Positions 11,271 through 24,307 of a DNA stretch of 64,000 nt are shown here, piece by piece; position 1 is the stretch's first letter; the number at the start of each line of letters is the position of its first letter. Made by a program: the position numbers and the translations under genes. The notes under the pieces were generated by a model. That model had not been told where the DNA came from. It did not search any database and was given only the letters and a program-made list of their open reading frames with translations. The DNA is from Phallusia mammillata (Eukaryota; Chordata; Ascidiacea; Phlebobranchia; Ascidiidae). Where the stretch lies: the NCBI GenBank assembly GCA_003260075.1, contig QLIY01000750.1, forward strand, positions 1 to 64,000. Direction: 5' to 3'.

Positions 11271-14200
11271 TCAAAGACCAGCACAAATGGTTAAGACACC
11301 ATACAGTATCACCTTTTTCTTCTTTTTCTTTCCTTTCTTTTTCTTCTTCTTTAAACCAGAGGCAAGTTTGACAATGGCAGCAAAAGTGTCTTTTTGTATT
11401 TCAGCTGTTGTTTTCATCTTGAGACCGGGAAGATCACCTGAGAAAACAATATTAGCACTTGTATTACACATATGAACTGTTGGTGTTATCAATTCAGTGA
11501 TTTCCACCATTCCTTTATCACTCACAATTCAACTGATTTTGTTGCCAATTAAGTCAACTTCATCATGAGATGTACTTAATTAGAAAAGTGTTTAGACCAG
11601 TGGTTCTCAAACTTTTTCATATTTTTATCCAAACGGTCTCCTTGCCATTATTTCGAGGGCTCGCGGTCCTTAAGCCTGAATGTGTATTTCATAAAACAAA
11701 AGTTGATTGCAGGATTTTAGCCAGTTATGCAAAACTGCACATAAAAATGATCCAAAGACAGCTTGTGACATCACAGACAAGACATAAACATTACGATTGT
11801 GCGCGAACAATTCCATTTTTCTTAGTTTTCATGCAATAAAGGCTATTGTTTAACAATGGAGACAGTCGATTCTTAATTCTACCTTGATTTTAACTAATTC
11901 AGTGTCAAAAACTGACGCCAAATAAGATTATAGAATTACTTCAACCTTTTCGCGGCCCCCCAAAATTTGCCTCACAGACCCCTACAGGACTGTGGACCCC
12001 AGTTTGAGAACCGCTGGTTTAGACTAATGGAAAAAAGTGTCTTATTGGCCAATTTTACTTCAGATCAACAATTTCATGATACACGGCAAAAGCTTGAAGC
12101 AAACAATTAAAAACCTTCTTTTCTGCGGACAAGGGCTTCCATTATTTCTCTGGCAGCTAAGTTTCCAATTGCATTGTCCTCAAGGTCAAGTTCACAAAAA
12201 CAACTGGAATGCATTATTGTCCTGTAAAAATTCAAATAGTAGTTTCAATGAAGTTAAAAATGTAGTTGAGTTTTGGCAAAGTACAGAAATCTTATGATCG
12301 TTATAAATTCACTTTTAAAACAAATATGCAATTAGTCACTGGAAAAGAAAAAGACAAATATACTTTAATGGTTATGCAAACAATATATAAGAACAAAAAC
12401 ATCAGCATTGGTACTTCAAATTCATGATCCACCAATTGTGCCCTCCACTGGTAAGCGCTCCATAACATTTCAACACTACACAACTATTTCTGGCTTGCTG
12501 TTTGATCGGCTAATTGTGTTGCTATGTGTTCTTTCACTAAATCACAGGTATTAAGCAGGACATTTAATCTCACCTGCTGATGATACCAATACATGTCAGT
12601 AGCTCCTCCATTCTTCCCTGGCAGTAGGGATCAATGCCATTCTCAGCCAAGTGGAGTTTGTAAATGTATGGCCCCACCACAGGGGGGTCGGGTTCTTTCT
12701 TTGCTTTCTTCCCTGTAAACAAGTTTTGTTCGTTGCTGTGATTAAATAATGATTTGTCGGGAAGACACTGGTAATGAGTTAAGAAAGAGTAACCAGGGCC
12801 ATAGTTTTTATTTGAATGTAACAAAAGCACTCACTTAAGAAAAGATATAAAACTAACAATGTTCTCACTTTACAAACATTATGTAGCACCACTTAAAAAA
12901 ATAAAATAAACCTTTCTTCTTCTTTTTCTTCTTTTTCTTTGGAGTGTCACTTGCAGCTCCATCAGTCTCACCTCCACTTGCATCAGTTGTTCCCAGTTGT
13001 GAGGTGACATTTTTATCTGTTGCTGCAAATACATTTAAATATAGCTCATACAATAAAAATGTCATTAAATCCTAAACTTAGATGCTAAATAATAACCCTG
13101 GCAGTAAGCATACTTTTGACTGGTTCCTGACAAGATTTTTAAATAATCCGGTATAAATGTCAAATGTTAATGTACATTTGTAAATTATGTAAATATTATA
13201 CTATTGCAATAAAAAACAACCAGGCATTTCAATCAGTTATGACAATCAACCTTCAAGAGCTCCCTCTGCAATCATCAGAGCCTTGAGACGATCTTCTTCA
13301 ATCTTTTTCATGTGCTCATCTTCTGCAGCAATGGCAATTGCTCTTAACATGTCAGATACACCTCTGCACTCTATTTTGTTGCCATCAAGGTAAAATTCTC
13401 TTATAGTGCTATTGTAAGCTATTTCCCCCAAATAAATTCCACTTGCACTGGTCAAAGCACAGTAACAAAGGCTTAAAGTGATGATTGTCTGAAAAATAAC
13501 AATATGTATGTGTTGATTATCTACAAAACATGACAAGGGGCCCGAAACAGGACCTGGTGTAAACCATATCTGATACTTTATGTTTCAAGTTGGTTGGGCC
13601 AAAGGGCAAAACTGTAATTGAGTTAGCATGAAAGCAAGTTTGAGTTTGAATTTATATGTCTATTTTACTGAATCCAAATAAAAACTGTTGCACTGAAAAT
13701 AAAATCTCATCATACCTTGTTGTTTTTGCAACCAGCACAAAGACGAGAGCATCCTTCATCACCAAACTCATTGTAGTCCAGGTTCACCTCTGTTAAGTTG
13801 CTCACTTTAAAAGTTCGTGCAAGTCGCTCAACAGAGTAATACAGAATGTCACAATCCATAAGTTCAAGTCGTGTAATTGGATAAATGCCTTTCTCAATCA
13901 GCAAAGACTAAAAAATTATCATAATATAGAAAAGTGAATTCCCAAAACGTTCCAAATACAGTATCCTAAACAAACATTTTTTTACATGTAAAGCTATTTG
14001 GTAAAACCAACAAACAACTTTTGTTTTCCAATTCTTTCTGGCAATCTGCTTCAGTAGCAAATTTTACATGCTTGCAATAATGTAAGGCATTTTATTAATA
14101 AACACAAATAATTTTCTTTGGATTTTTGTAGCTGTACATGACAATAACCTAATACACCAACACTACTTACAATATTTGCCAGAGTTTTGTGCTGCAACTC

Positions 14201-14810
14201 AAGATCCCATACTACAAGCTCATTGATGTGGATGTAGTGAGCTTTTCTTACAGTATTAACTATTGTGTCCAGCAGTACAGGGGGTTGTGGTGGAATGCCC
14301 TCTGGTGGTGAAGGAGCTGGCTCAACAATAAACTAGAAATCAAATCAATCATGTTTATTTCTAGAGCATTGAACAAAAAACATTAATTCAATGAATATAT
14401 ATTTAATCATTTTGAACCAGTTGGAAAAATAATCAACACTAGTTCAAAAAATAAATACACAAGGGATTGTGAGTTTATATAATTTTGTGAGTTTAAAATT
14501 GCTTAAATTGTGCATAATCAACTGCATTTCACCAGCATAATATATAACCATCATATCTAATAACTTTCAACATTTTCAAAAAAGTAATAAGATACTATCA
14601 TAAAATAGATACAAAACTTACCTTTCGTAAATACTTTCTGTGCTCAATTCCATTTTTCATTGCATTAAGAAGCCAGGAACAAGGAAGTGAGCCATCATTT
14701 AAACATTGGACATTGTAGACTTTTAAATATCTAGTCAGATCAATATCAGCATTAACATCAAATTTGATGCTTTTGCGCTTTGGTCCATCCTTCCCCTTCT
14801 TCTTTCCCAT
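11271..14810 (-). CDS. Leucine-rich-repeat protein with lysine tracts, family not identified
   Basis: Eight minus-strand exons: 14810-14622, 14332-14171, 13907-13716, 13488-13251, 13022-12912, 12712-12574, 12221-12115, 11437-11271. All are phase-consistent, giving about 434 aa. The N-terminus is basic (MGKKKGKDGPKRKS). Ribonuclease-inhibitor-type LRR units follow: LTEVNLDYNEFGDEG, TIITLSLCYCALTS, IREFYLDGNKIECRG, IYKLHLAENGIDPYC and CELDLEDNAIGNLAAREI. A helical AAEDEHMKKIEEDRLKAL segment and a KKKKKKKKKGKKAKK tract interrupt the repeats. A second K-rich stretch lies near the C-terminus. No signal peptide or membrane segment is seen, so it is probably cytosolic, ciliary or nuclear. It is convergent with FKBP4 and diverges from glycogen synthase. 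I do not recognise the orthologue; several ciliary LRR proteins have similar architecture, which is only a suggestion. Confidence 0.85.
11598..12016. mobile_element. hAT-type non-autonomous element, family C, intronic
   Basis: 419-bp element with inverted ends CAGTGGTTCTCAAACT and AGTTTGAGAACCGCTG and a perfect 8-bp target duplication GTTTAGAC (11590-11597 and 12017-12024). It lies in the last intron of the LRR gene. No coding capacity. Same end family as the elements at 5732 and 31092. Confidence 0.92.
12425..12490. repeat. Dispersed repeat, copy 1
   Basis: Shares CCACCAATTGTGCCC and a following diverged stretch (GCGCT..ATAAC, TCAACA, GCTATTTC-type blocks) with 41330-41405. Too short and diverged to assign to a class. 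Confidence 0.45.
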
Positions 14811-16484
14811 GATTGATAATTGTGTAGCCCTTACTGCATGATTATTAAGGCTTTTTCAATTACGAACACAAAGTTATTTGTCAGAATCACAAATTAAAAA
14901 ATATGTACAAAAGGCAACTAAAAATTGAATATAATGAAGATAGGCTATTAAACTACATGTGAAATGTATCTTGTTACAATACGAAACTGTCGTTATGATA
15001 TTTGCGCTACACTTCCCATAAAATATGTAAAAACACAAAATAAATCAGTATCGATACGTTGAAGAAAGGTTTGCTTTCAGCTCTAGCTCACTGACTTAAC
15101 ACATCATTACGGCCTTGCGGATTAATAAGAAGTGAGAACTTCGGTTTTTGCAAGAAGTAGAGTTGGGGTGGGAAATCACCTAATGTTTCCATGACTACCG
15201 TAAATAAATTTCAACATAAACAACATACTTGCATACTGTTATTTTTTGGTGATGCGTTTAACTTTTAAGGTCAAATTTCACTATTTTTGACCATTATTTG
15301 TATTTTATTTGGAGTAAAAAAATACATGTATGCGAATGTAAATGGGTCAATAGCCTCTAATCAACAAAAATGAAAGTTCATTGTGCAGCGAAACAAATAA
15401 CAGGATTATCAAATACTAAATTAAATCTATAGCTGGTGCAGATCAATCCGGAAGTTTTAAACTTACAGTCGCATTTCGAATACTTGACGCCCTAAATGTC
15501 TAATTGCATTATTACGTCATTATTTGTCTAAATATGTGTGAAAACTTGCACATGCATAAATACACGGAGCCCTGATTGTCTAGTCACATTTCTCAACATT
15601 TCGTGAGGTGACAGACTTCGTTCGATTTGTGTTAAATTCAGATGTTTGCTGTCTTGCGCCGTGTAATGTAGCGATTGGTGTGACTACAGACAAAAAAGTG
15701 ACATGCATGCAGTTGATAAAAGCCGCTTCTACAAACGAGATACGTTCTCTCTCTTGCAATGACGTGCTGCAAATAGGGTAGAATCTTGCAACCCCATATG
15801 TATTCTGCACGACTTTACAAGTCAGTATTATGTATATTGCAGACAGGTAGCGGACAAAGTCATCACGGTATGGTCATGCTCAAGTCCACAACGAATAATT
15901 CACGCATAAGGGTTGTCTGTTCAGGATTTGTGCATGAGTATTACGCAACAGCTTCTGGTTCAGAGCGACTCGGCATGCAACCTTAAAGCACGTGCAATAC
16001 GTCAGTAAACCTGGCGTGTCAAGAATCACGTTAACACTTTCAAAACTCTGGAGATCATTTTCCCGCAAGGTGATCTTCCTTGTTTAAACATAAGTTTGAT
16101 GCCTTGCGCGTCAGCGTTTTATTTCGCGCATACGTGAATCACGCGTTGCTGTTGTGCTGGATCACGTTGCAGCAGACTAATCGATCACCGGCATTGCACT
16201 GTTTTGCGAGCGGCCGGGGACATCATAAAGCAGCGTGTGCGTACATGACTTGCAGTGCAGTTCAACCTAGGGGGTTCTGACTTCTGACAGACGCAATTCA
16301 TTGTGATTTTGTTTTTGAGATAATGCGTTTTTATACCAGTTTTAAAGCCAGCAATTGTACACCCAGCATATTGCACAAAAAATGGTTAATATTTCAGACA
16401 TACGTTTGTTTGACCAATAAGGTTTTCCTTAAACAGTGAAATAATGTTTAAGAAAGTTAAGAAGAACAGCAAAAAATTATAAAG
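14811..16484. other. Divergent spacer between the LRR gene and glycogen synthase
   Basis: 1.7 kb between two head-to-head starts; both promoters should lie here. Short ORFs such as those near 15786-15986 and 16080-16280 show no domain. No CpG-rich core or TATA element was convincingly seen. Confidence 0.4.
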
Positions 16485-19400
16485 ATGTCTAAAACTTTTG
16501 GTGAGGAAACATATGATAAGTAAGAATAATTAGCTACAATGTCTCAATGCAATCAAACAAATTTGATTTTGTTAAAAACAGGTTTATAATAGTTGTAGGC
16601 AACTGAATTAATTTGCTTGGTGGTTTATTTACTTCTAATCAGTGAAAATGACGACTGAACCCCCTGCACTTTTCACATTTGAGGTGGCACTTGAAGTTGC
16701 AAACAAAGGTAATTCATATTACATTGTCAAAACAACTGTTAATACCTGTTTCTAAGTATTGTATTATTTTTTCAGTTGGTGGAATTTATACTGTCATTAG
16801 AAGCAAAGCAGAATCTACAGTTGAAGAACTGGGAGAAGATTACTGTATGATTGGGATATGCAACGAGAAATATGTGGCCATGGAGGTTGATAAAATGGAA
16901 CCCACAATGCCACAGATGAAAAAAACTGTTGACCTCATGCGCAGTCAAAATATTGGGGTTGGTTGTTATACTATAGTTGTGTTATTACCTTTTTGTTCAA
17001 CGATGACATGTTTATGCAACTGTAATTAAATACAATACATAATGATGTTCGGAGGTATTCACGCTGAGGGCCATCAATAACACAACATTACATATTATTC
17101 ACAGACAGTACTACATGTATGCAGCAGGCATAATGTTAAGCGAGTTTTCTTCTTCAATTATGGCCCAAAAGTCTGCCCTTCTCCTTCTACTGTTAGTACT
17201 AAATTTACTAAGAAAGCACAGTGGTATGCTAATGCTATGCTGCACATGTACACCAACTAGGAGTGTAAACAAAGGGGGGGGGGACTGTTAGTACTAAATT
17301 TACTAAGAAAGCACAGTGGCATGCTAATGCTATGCTGCACATGTACACCAACTAGGAGTGTAAACAAATGTACAAAAAAAACTAAAAAAGGAAACATTAT
17401 TAATTGTTGTTTTTTGTTACAATGACAGTTCATTTGTTATTAATTTATTATCATTAATATGATATATATGCATAACCTGTGTTATTTATGAATGTTTGCT
17501 TTTTTAGGTTGTCACAGGAAGATGGTTGATAGAAGGTTATCCAAAGGTTTGCATGAATAGTGAATCAGCATAAGTTCCTGTTATTATTTGCATGTTTTTA
17601 TCAGGTTGTTTTATTTGATTTGGACACAGCTTGGCCCAACTATAACAGCTGGTCATGGGAAATGTTTGAAAAGACTGGAATTGGCATTCCTGATCATGAC
17701 ACAGAGGCAAAGAAATGCATTTTATTCGGCTTTTTAACTGCTTGGTTTCTGGGTGAAGTGAGTTACATTACTTTTTTGTATAACCTTACTACGCAGGCAT
17801 TTTTTTATAATCGTAAACTTTAGTTTAGGGCTCAGTGTGGAGAGAAACCTGTGCTAGTGGCACATTTTCATGAATGGTTGTCAGGAGTTGGATTGCTCAT
17901 GACCCGTATGAGGCAAATCGACGTTTCAACTGTTTTTACAACTCATGCTACATTGCTGGGAAGATATCTATGTGCAGCTAATGTTGACTTTTACAACAAC
18001 TTAGACAAGGTAAAATGCTTCTAAAAAAATCATCAAATAAATACTGCATTTTTTAAATTTTACTCAAGAGGATTGTGTTGTGAATTGCCACTACAATTTT
18101 TGTAAACCTCAAACATAAATTTTTGCCTGTTTAAATTGTAAAACAGTTTAATACCAACCCAAGTTATAATTGGGTGATCTAAAAATTTGAAAAACTCTGC
18201 AGGATGAACTGTCGAGTCGATTATAGAATTTGTACATTAATAAAACATGCACCAATGACCTGAATTTGAACTACAGCTCCGACATTTACCCCACTTATTT
18301 TGTAAGATTAATATTTGTATACTTTGACATGTTACAATCATGTTTAAAAATAAAAACATTGTCAAATATGAGACACAATGTAAAATAACATTGTGAATTA
18401 ATTAACCCTGCCAAAAAGCCATAGTTTAAAAAGGTCACAGTTACTAAGTTCCTTTTTTGGTAAAATGCATTATTGCAATTCTAGTTGTTTATTCAACAAG
18501 TACTGTAATTCAGTATATGTAAGAGTATAAATGTGTTTTTTTATGTGTGTTTGCTTTGCAAATGTATGTTACAAACACTATAATAAACTATTGTGTCCCT
18601 TGGATTAGTTTGAATGTGACACTGAGGCTGGAAACCGTCAAATCTATCACCGATATTGCATGGAACGAGCTGCTGCACATTCTGCTCATGTGTTTTCCAC
18701 TGTTTCTGATATAACCTCTTTAGAAGCTCAACATTTGCTAAAAAGAAAACCAGGTACATATATGGAGACTTTGTTTCATAATAAATAAGAGACAAAAATA
18801 GCACTGTATGATATTGAGAACATAACATGACAAGTAGTATATGTGACTGTGTACATAGTGCTATTTTGTACATACATGACAAGTTACAACCTGCTTTTTC
18901 AGACCTTATTCTTCCTAATGGGCTAAGCATCAAAAACACTCAATGTCTTCATGAGTTTCAAAATCTCCATGCCATTGCCAAAGACAAGATCCACAATTTT
19001 GTGACTGGACACTTTTATGGGTGTGTTATCTAAAATAGGCTAGGGTTGGTGAAATCATACTGGACACAGTTTAAATTGCATAAAAAAATTACATGCAATT
19101 CCTTATATTTGCAGGCATTTTGACCTCAACTTAGACAAGACTGTCTACGGGGGGGGGGGAAATAGGCTAGGGTTGGTGAAATCATACTGGAGTTTAAATG
19201 GCATGAAAAAATTACATGCAATACCTTATATTTGCAGGCATTTTGACCTCAACTTAGACAAGACTGTCTACATGTTTATTGCTGGTCGGTACGAATACAG
19301 CAACAAGGGTGCTGACATGTACATCGAGTGTTTAAGTAGGCTGAACCACAGATTAAAGGTATTTTGACTCAATGACCTTTCTGCCTTTCAATTAATCTCT

Positions 19401-22263
19401 TAAATTGCATTGTACAGTGATGGTAATCTCTAAGGTCATTGGAAGATAGCTATAGTTTTGGTTTGTTGCATACATGACTTTTACTTTCAAAAATAAGGTT
19501 TTGTAACATTCCTTGTGCAGTCTTGCAATGACAGAGTTTCTATTTTGTCAAACATCATGTGATACTTGAATGTTATAGACGAAATTTATTACAATGTATA
19601 CTTAAAAAAACTAACTCCTATAGGCAGTATAAAGCTCATAAAGTATACTATCTGGTCTCTGTTAGTGGTTAATCAATGAACTGTTTTCTGCATTTTTGCA
19701 GATGACCAATAGTGACACCACGGTGGTGGCTTTTTTAATTTTTCCTGCTGCAACAAACAACTTCAATGTAGAAAGCTTAAGGGGCCAAGCTGTGGTAAAA
19801 CAACTGAAGGAAACTGTTGATGCAATCAAAAACAACGTTGGTAACAAAGTGCTTGACCAATGCCTCAGGTTTGTAAAACATTTTTAAGTTTCTTTATTCA
19901 AGACACTATATATCAGTACTGTGCATGCGTAGTTGTGTCAAGATTTTTTTAATAACAAATTCACTTTAACATGTTGCTTTTCTAAATTTCACAAGATATG
20001 TGTTTTTGGTTTAGAGGAAGAATGCCAACAAATGATGACTTACTTGAGAGGGATGACTTAATAAAGTTAAAACGGTGTATGTATGCAAACCAGAGCACTG
20101 CGCTTCCACCCATTGTAACTCACAACATGGCTGATGATGCCAATGACCCCAGTAAGTCAATAAAATAAAAATAAAAACCTGAAGTTAAAAAGTGTTTTAT
20201 CATTTGCATGTCTTTTGATGTGCTTTTAGGAAACCTTATACTTAAATTTTAGTTGTACCATTCTAATTATAAAGCAGGGCAAATAAGTTTCATGCAACCA
20301 ATAGGTTTGTGTTTTCATTAAGAGCAACACTGTTTGTAGCCATATTTAAACACAACATTTGTCATGTGCTTTCTCTTGAATTAACCCCTGTCTATATTGT
20401 TTCACTGATTAATTATCTTTTTTGCAGTTCTCAATCAAATTCGATCAGCCAAGTTGTTTAATAGTAAAAGCGATAGAGTAAAAATCATCTTCCATCCGGA
20501 ATTTCTGTCACAAACTTCACCTCTCCTTTCCATGGACTATGACGAGTTTGTTAGAGGTTGTCACTTAGGGGTTTTCCCTTCTTACTATGAACCATGGGGT
20601 TACACACCAGGTAAATAAAAGATTCAGAGTGTAGTGTGTGTTTTACAGACTCAACTGTTTGTTAAAAAGATCAGTCCTGGAGATGTCTTAGTGGGTAACT
20701 TTTTTTGCAAAAAAGGGGTCACCTGGCACCACTTACAGTTCCGGACTGAAAGACTCAGATTAACATTAATTCTGGGATTTGTTATCGCTGTTAATGCAAG
20801 TCATCCGTAACGGAATTAATCCGCGTAAAATCTCAAAGAAAATTTTCTCGCCAATTCCTAAAACGTCAAACATTCCATACTAAACTTGCTTTCGCATATA
20901 TCGTGGTTTTAAGTAATAAGACCCTCATAAATATGGCTAGCGAACAAGTTGTGTCATTGTACATGACGCAATAACGGCAACGGCATTTTTTGTTTTAGCC
21001 GAATGTACTGTGAAGGGGATTCCCAGTGTGACGACAAACTTGAGCGGTTTTGGTTGTTTTATGCAAAGTCACTTGAGCGACCCTGAAGCTTACGGAATTT
21101 ACATCGTTGACCGAAGGTTTAAGAGTGGAGACGAATCATGTCACCAACTTACCGATGTAAGTGTCAAACACGAACGTAAATCTTTCTTTTTGGCTTATTA
21201 TGATTTGAGCGATGGCAAAAAAATAACGTAGTTAATTAATTTGACTGAAAGATCGTGGGGCATCCAGATTTAAAACGGCGCAAGTTTCTTGGTGGATTCT
21301 GAGCACATTTGTAGTTAAACTTAAACAAACAAAATTTGGCTTATTATAATAAGGTAGGTGCGAAAAAAATGTATAATTTGCCATTTTAGCGGCATTCTGT
21401 ACTGTATTGGATTGGATTCAGGGCGTTTACTGTTAGGTTTCAAAAAAAGTTAGAGTTACAGGCTAAATTGTTACACAGTAAATCCTTTGTCTGTCATTGT
21501 GCCAGCTTTACCACGTTTCTCACATATTCTCTTTTCTCTAGTATCTCTATCATTTCTGTCGGATGTCCCGTCGGGAAAGAATCATCCAACGTAACAGAAC
21601 CGAGCGACTCAGCGAACTGCTTGATTGGTCCCGACTTAGCATGGTCAGTGTCTATTTATATTGCAAGATTGAACAATACGTTTTTGGTTTGATATCCTTT
21701 CATTTCCCCCAAAACAGAACTCCTAAATAATTATGTTTTAGTGTTGTTTGAGTTTTCTGCTTTTACTTTTACTCTGACCAAATGCTATTGTTTTACAATC
21801 ATAACCTGTAATCCAATAAACTTTTTAAGTGCGTTTGATCACTTTTAGTATTACACGAACGCCCGCCGACTGGCCATAGACCGAACAAGGCCAGAATTCC
21901 TCGAACAACAAAGATCCATATCACCGGTAAGCCATCGAGTATTCGTGTTACCGTGCCTGTCTTGTCTTGTAATCTCATCTTACACGAACTTATTACGTGT
22001 TCCACAGACCGCCTCAGTCCGATTGCCACGCCCATACTCCGCCCCTAGTTCACCATTTAGTTCTCGCGCCGCTTCCCCGTATCAGTCTGACGAGGACGAA
22101 GACGCTAAAGTAACTACTTCAAAAATATTGTCACGGTATATGCATCATGTACAACGTCATAACCCTTTTATGTCGTCATCAGGTGTTTGACGAGGACGAT
22201 GACGGAGACAGCGGCCTTCATACAGGCAACTTGGCCTCGACCGATTCAGAAAGCGTTGTTTAA
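16485..22263 (+). CDS. GYS: Glycogen [starch] synthase
   Basis: Seventeen exons: 16485-16500, 16643-16708, 16776-16957, 17508-17546, 17605-17757, 17836-18009, 18609-18753, 18903-19020, 19238-19358, 19702-19868, 20015-20151, 20428-20610, 20999-21156, 21542-21643, 21849-21926, 22008-22109, 22183-22263; about 673 aa (human GYS1 737). It is a GT3 enzyme adding glucose from UDP-glucose to glycogen in the cytosol. Visible marks are the UDP-glucose loop [51 protein letters not shown], the catalytic-region [16 protein letters not shown], and the glucose-6-phosphate-sensing arginine cluster [15 protein letters not shown]. The C-terminal tail has [16 protein letters not shown] followed by YQSDEDED, matching the GSK3/CK2 phospho-regulatory layout. 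The first 16-nt exon is chosen because its GTGAG donor keeps frame; the ATG at 16648 is an alternative start. The exon 6 acceptor (CTCAG before 17836) is the only one giving phase 0. Confidence 0.94.
17189..17368 (+). repeat. Duplicate joined by G-run 17274-17283 (GYS intron 3)
   Basis: Copies 17189-17273 and 17284-17368 both start ACTGTTAGTACTAAATTTAC and differ by single bases (GGTATGC against GGCATGC). Ten G join them. Confidence 0.85.
19033..19274 (+). repeat. Duplicate with a false partial GYS exon, joined by G-run 19149-19159
   Basis: Copy 1 (19033-19148) contains the acceptor and first 34 nt (19115-19148) of the exon encoding [11 protein letters not shown], then runs into 11 G. Copy 2 (from 19160) repeats intron and acceptor and continues the complete exon 19238-19358. 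Only copy 2 maintains the reading frame. Copy 1 should be ignored in gene models. Confidence 0.9.
22110..22190 (+). other. Retained-intron alternative C-terminus of glycogen synthase (candidate)
   Basis: If the 73-nt last intron (22110-22182) is retained, the frame continues after ..DEDEDAK for 28 codons ([15 protein letters not shown].., ending SSSGV) and stops at 22188. This would replace the acidic tail [11 protein letters not shown]. The donor GTAACT is weaker than most in this gene. Inference only. Confidence 0.3.
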
Positions 22264-22587
22264 CCTTTAGCTCCTCCGCCCGTGTCGTTAGCAACCTAAT
22301 TTCCGATGAGCGAAAGTTGCCACTGACCTTTGCGAAAAAAATGAATGATATTGTTGTCCGTTTGCTTTCACTTATTGGCCTATCACCACCACCGCGAACA
22401 AATTAACGCAACCAGCATGTTAAAGCTTAATCTTCTATGTGTGGGTTGATGGTTTAACGCCGTTTGTTGCAAAAAAACGACTGTACCTGTTTTTATCAAG
22501 GTCTCGCAGATATAGGATAGTCATGTACAATAGCACTTCAAAATAGCTGTCATATTACTTCATGCAGATTACTTCAAGATATCCAGG

Positions 22588-22593
22588 AATAAA
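22588..22593 (+). terminator. Poly(A) signal AATAAA (glycogen synthase)
   Basis: First canonical signal after the GYS stop, 325 bp downstream. Confidence 0.45.
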
Positions 22594-23304
22594 GTCAGTT
22601 CGTTTTTGCGCATTCAGCATTAAGTGCCAGAACCATAGCTAATTGCTTTTCGTCGTACCTTTTTGTCACTATTATACTTCTATCAATTTGTGTGTCTTAT
22701 ATACCTGTGCCCAAACACATACAGTATTGTCCTTATATGTGACGTGTTAGCAAATGTTGTGGCATCAGTCGGCTCCTCACGTTAAATTTTCTTTTCTTTG
22801 CGGATAAAATGATTTTTACTATCCTGGTTTTGTTTTTCGCATTACCAGCGGCCGTTATGATCGTTTTTATTTTGCCGCTAGGTGGAGTTTGCGCTTTTTC
22901 TTGTGTAAATCTTTGGGGTACTAATTTGTACTATTCGAACTGAGTACATCGATACAAATGTGAATGTAGAAACGATTCGTTTAGAATCAAACAATTTACA
23001 ATGCGATTAAATACCTCGAAATTTGTCACGAATTGCTAAAATGGCTACATGCACTGCTTTGTTGTCAATAAAAAATATATACATATCTTTGATCAAAAAA
23101 GGGAATAATAAACCCACTGATGTGTCTGCCTTTGTTATCGCTTTCATAGGACGCTTTCAACCTATGTTAAATTTAGCAGTAAGGCAAAATTGGATATGCC
23201 TTAAACTAGTGGAGGTATAAGTGTAAAAAAATAGTACGTTTTACCTTTTTTTTTATAATGTCAATTAAGCACACACATCAGTAACATAGTGTGAACAGTG
23301 CCAG

Positions 23305-23645
23305 AAACGTGGGAATCATATAGGCTTTGTTTTTGCATAACAGTTTGTAAACATAGTGCAGAATGTATTCACGTGAGGTGCAACACAATGTTATTAATTG
23401 TTGTTAAATCCCGAAAAAACTCATTTAAAATCTGGTATAAAATATAGGTCGACGGTTCAAGCATTTTATAGGACAGTGGGGGGGGGGCAAACGTGGGAAT
23501 CATATAGGCTTTGTTTTTGCATAACGCAGAATGTATTCACGTGAGGTGCAACACAATGTCATTAATTGTTGTTAAATCCCGAAAAAACTCATTTAAGATC
23601 TGGTATAAAATATAGGTCGACGGTTCAAGCATTTTATAGGACAGT
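23305..23645 (+). repeat. Duplicate joined by G-run 23478-23487
   Basis: Copy 1 (23305-23477) and copy 2 (23489-23645) are near-identical. Copy 2 lacks about 18 bp (AGTTTGTAAACATAGT region) and differs at single sites. Pattern of allelic divergence. Confidence 0.85.
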
Positions 23646-24307
23646 TTTTAGGTAAATGCTTAGAAATGTTTTGCGACTACCAGTCAGATAAACGAAACGT
23701 CAGATTCGACAGCTTTGCAATCTGTAAGTGACACCCCATGTCGCCTGCAAAAGGCCCATTAGTTAAATCAACGATCACTACACTGCATTTGTTTGTCTTT
23801 AATGTTACCAGTAGTGATTAATGTAAACGCAGCAAACTACGTTTATACCGAGGTCTAAAGCAGCACGTACCAAAGTTAGTGAACGTTAATAAATCATTTT
23901 TTGTATCTTTTGGACATATCAAACTTATGTGTATTACTAGTTTATGAATTTTGTACTTAACGTTATATAACTGTTTTTAAACAATGCTTTCTTGATTGTA
24001 GTCACGTCTTCATTTCATTATACCTTTTCGGTTAACCAGAAAGAATTATACGCGTTTATTCAATGGCGCAGGTGTTGGGAAAAAATTTTTAGTGACAGTG
24101 CTGTTGCAGGCAAGTCTAGGCATTGGTAGTTGTTAAAACGAGAAGTCTGGTTGTTGCACAAATACATAAGGTTAGACCAGAGTCATATCCACGTCTTGTT
24201 GTTTATAGTTCAAAATCTTTTTTTCTTGGTTACTACAAACAGTCACTATCACTAAACAGCGTTTGTACGTGTTGTTTGTTTTTTGTTTGAAAAACGCTAC
24301 TTGATCT

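Noticed and set aside
17189-17368. Biological tandem duplications or minisatellites bounded by G tracts
   Set aside because: Copies differ like alleles, G-runs are strand-biased and replace real bases elsewhere; an assembly cause is simpler.
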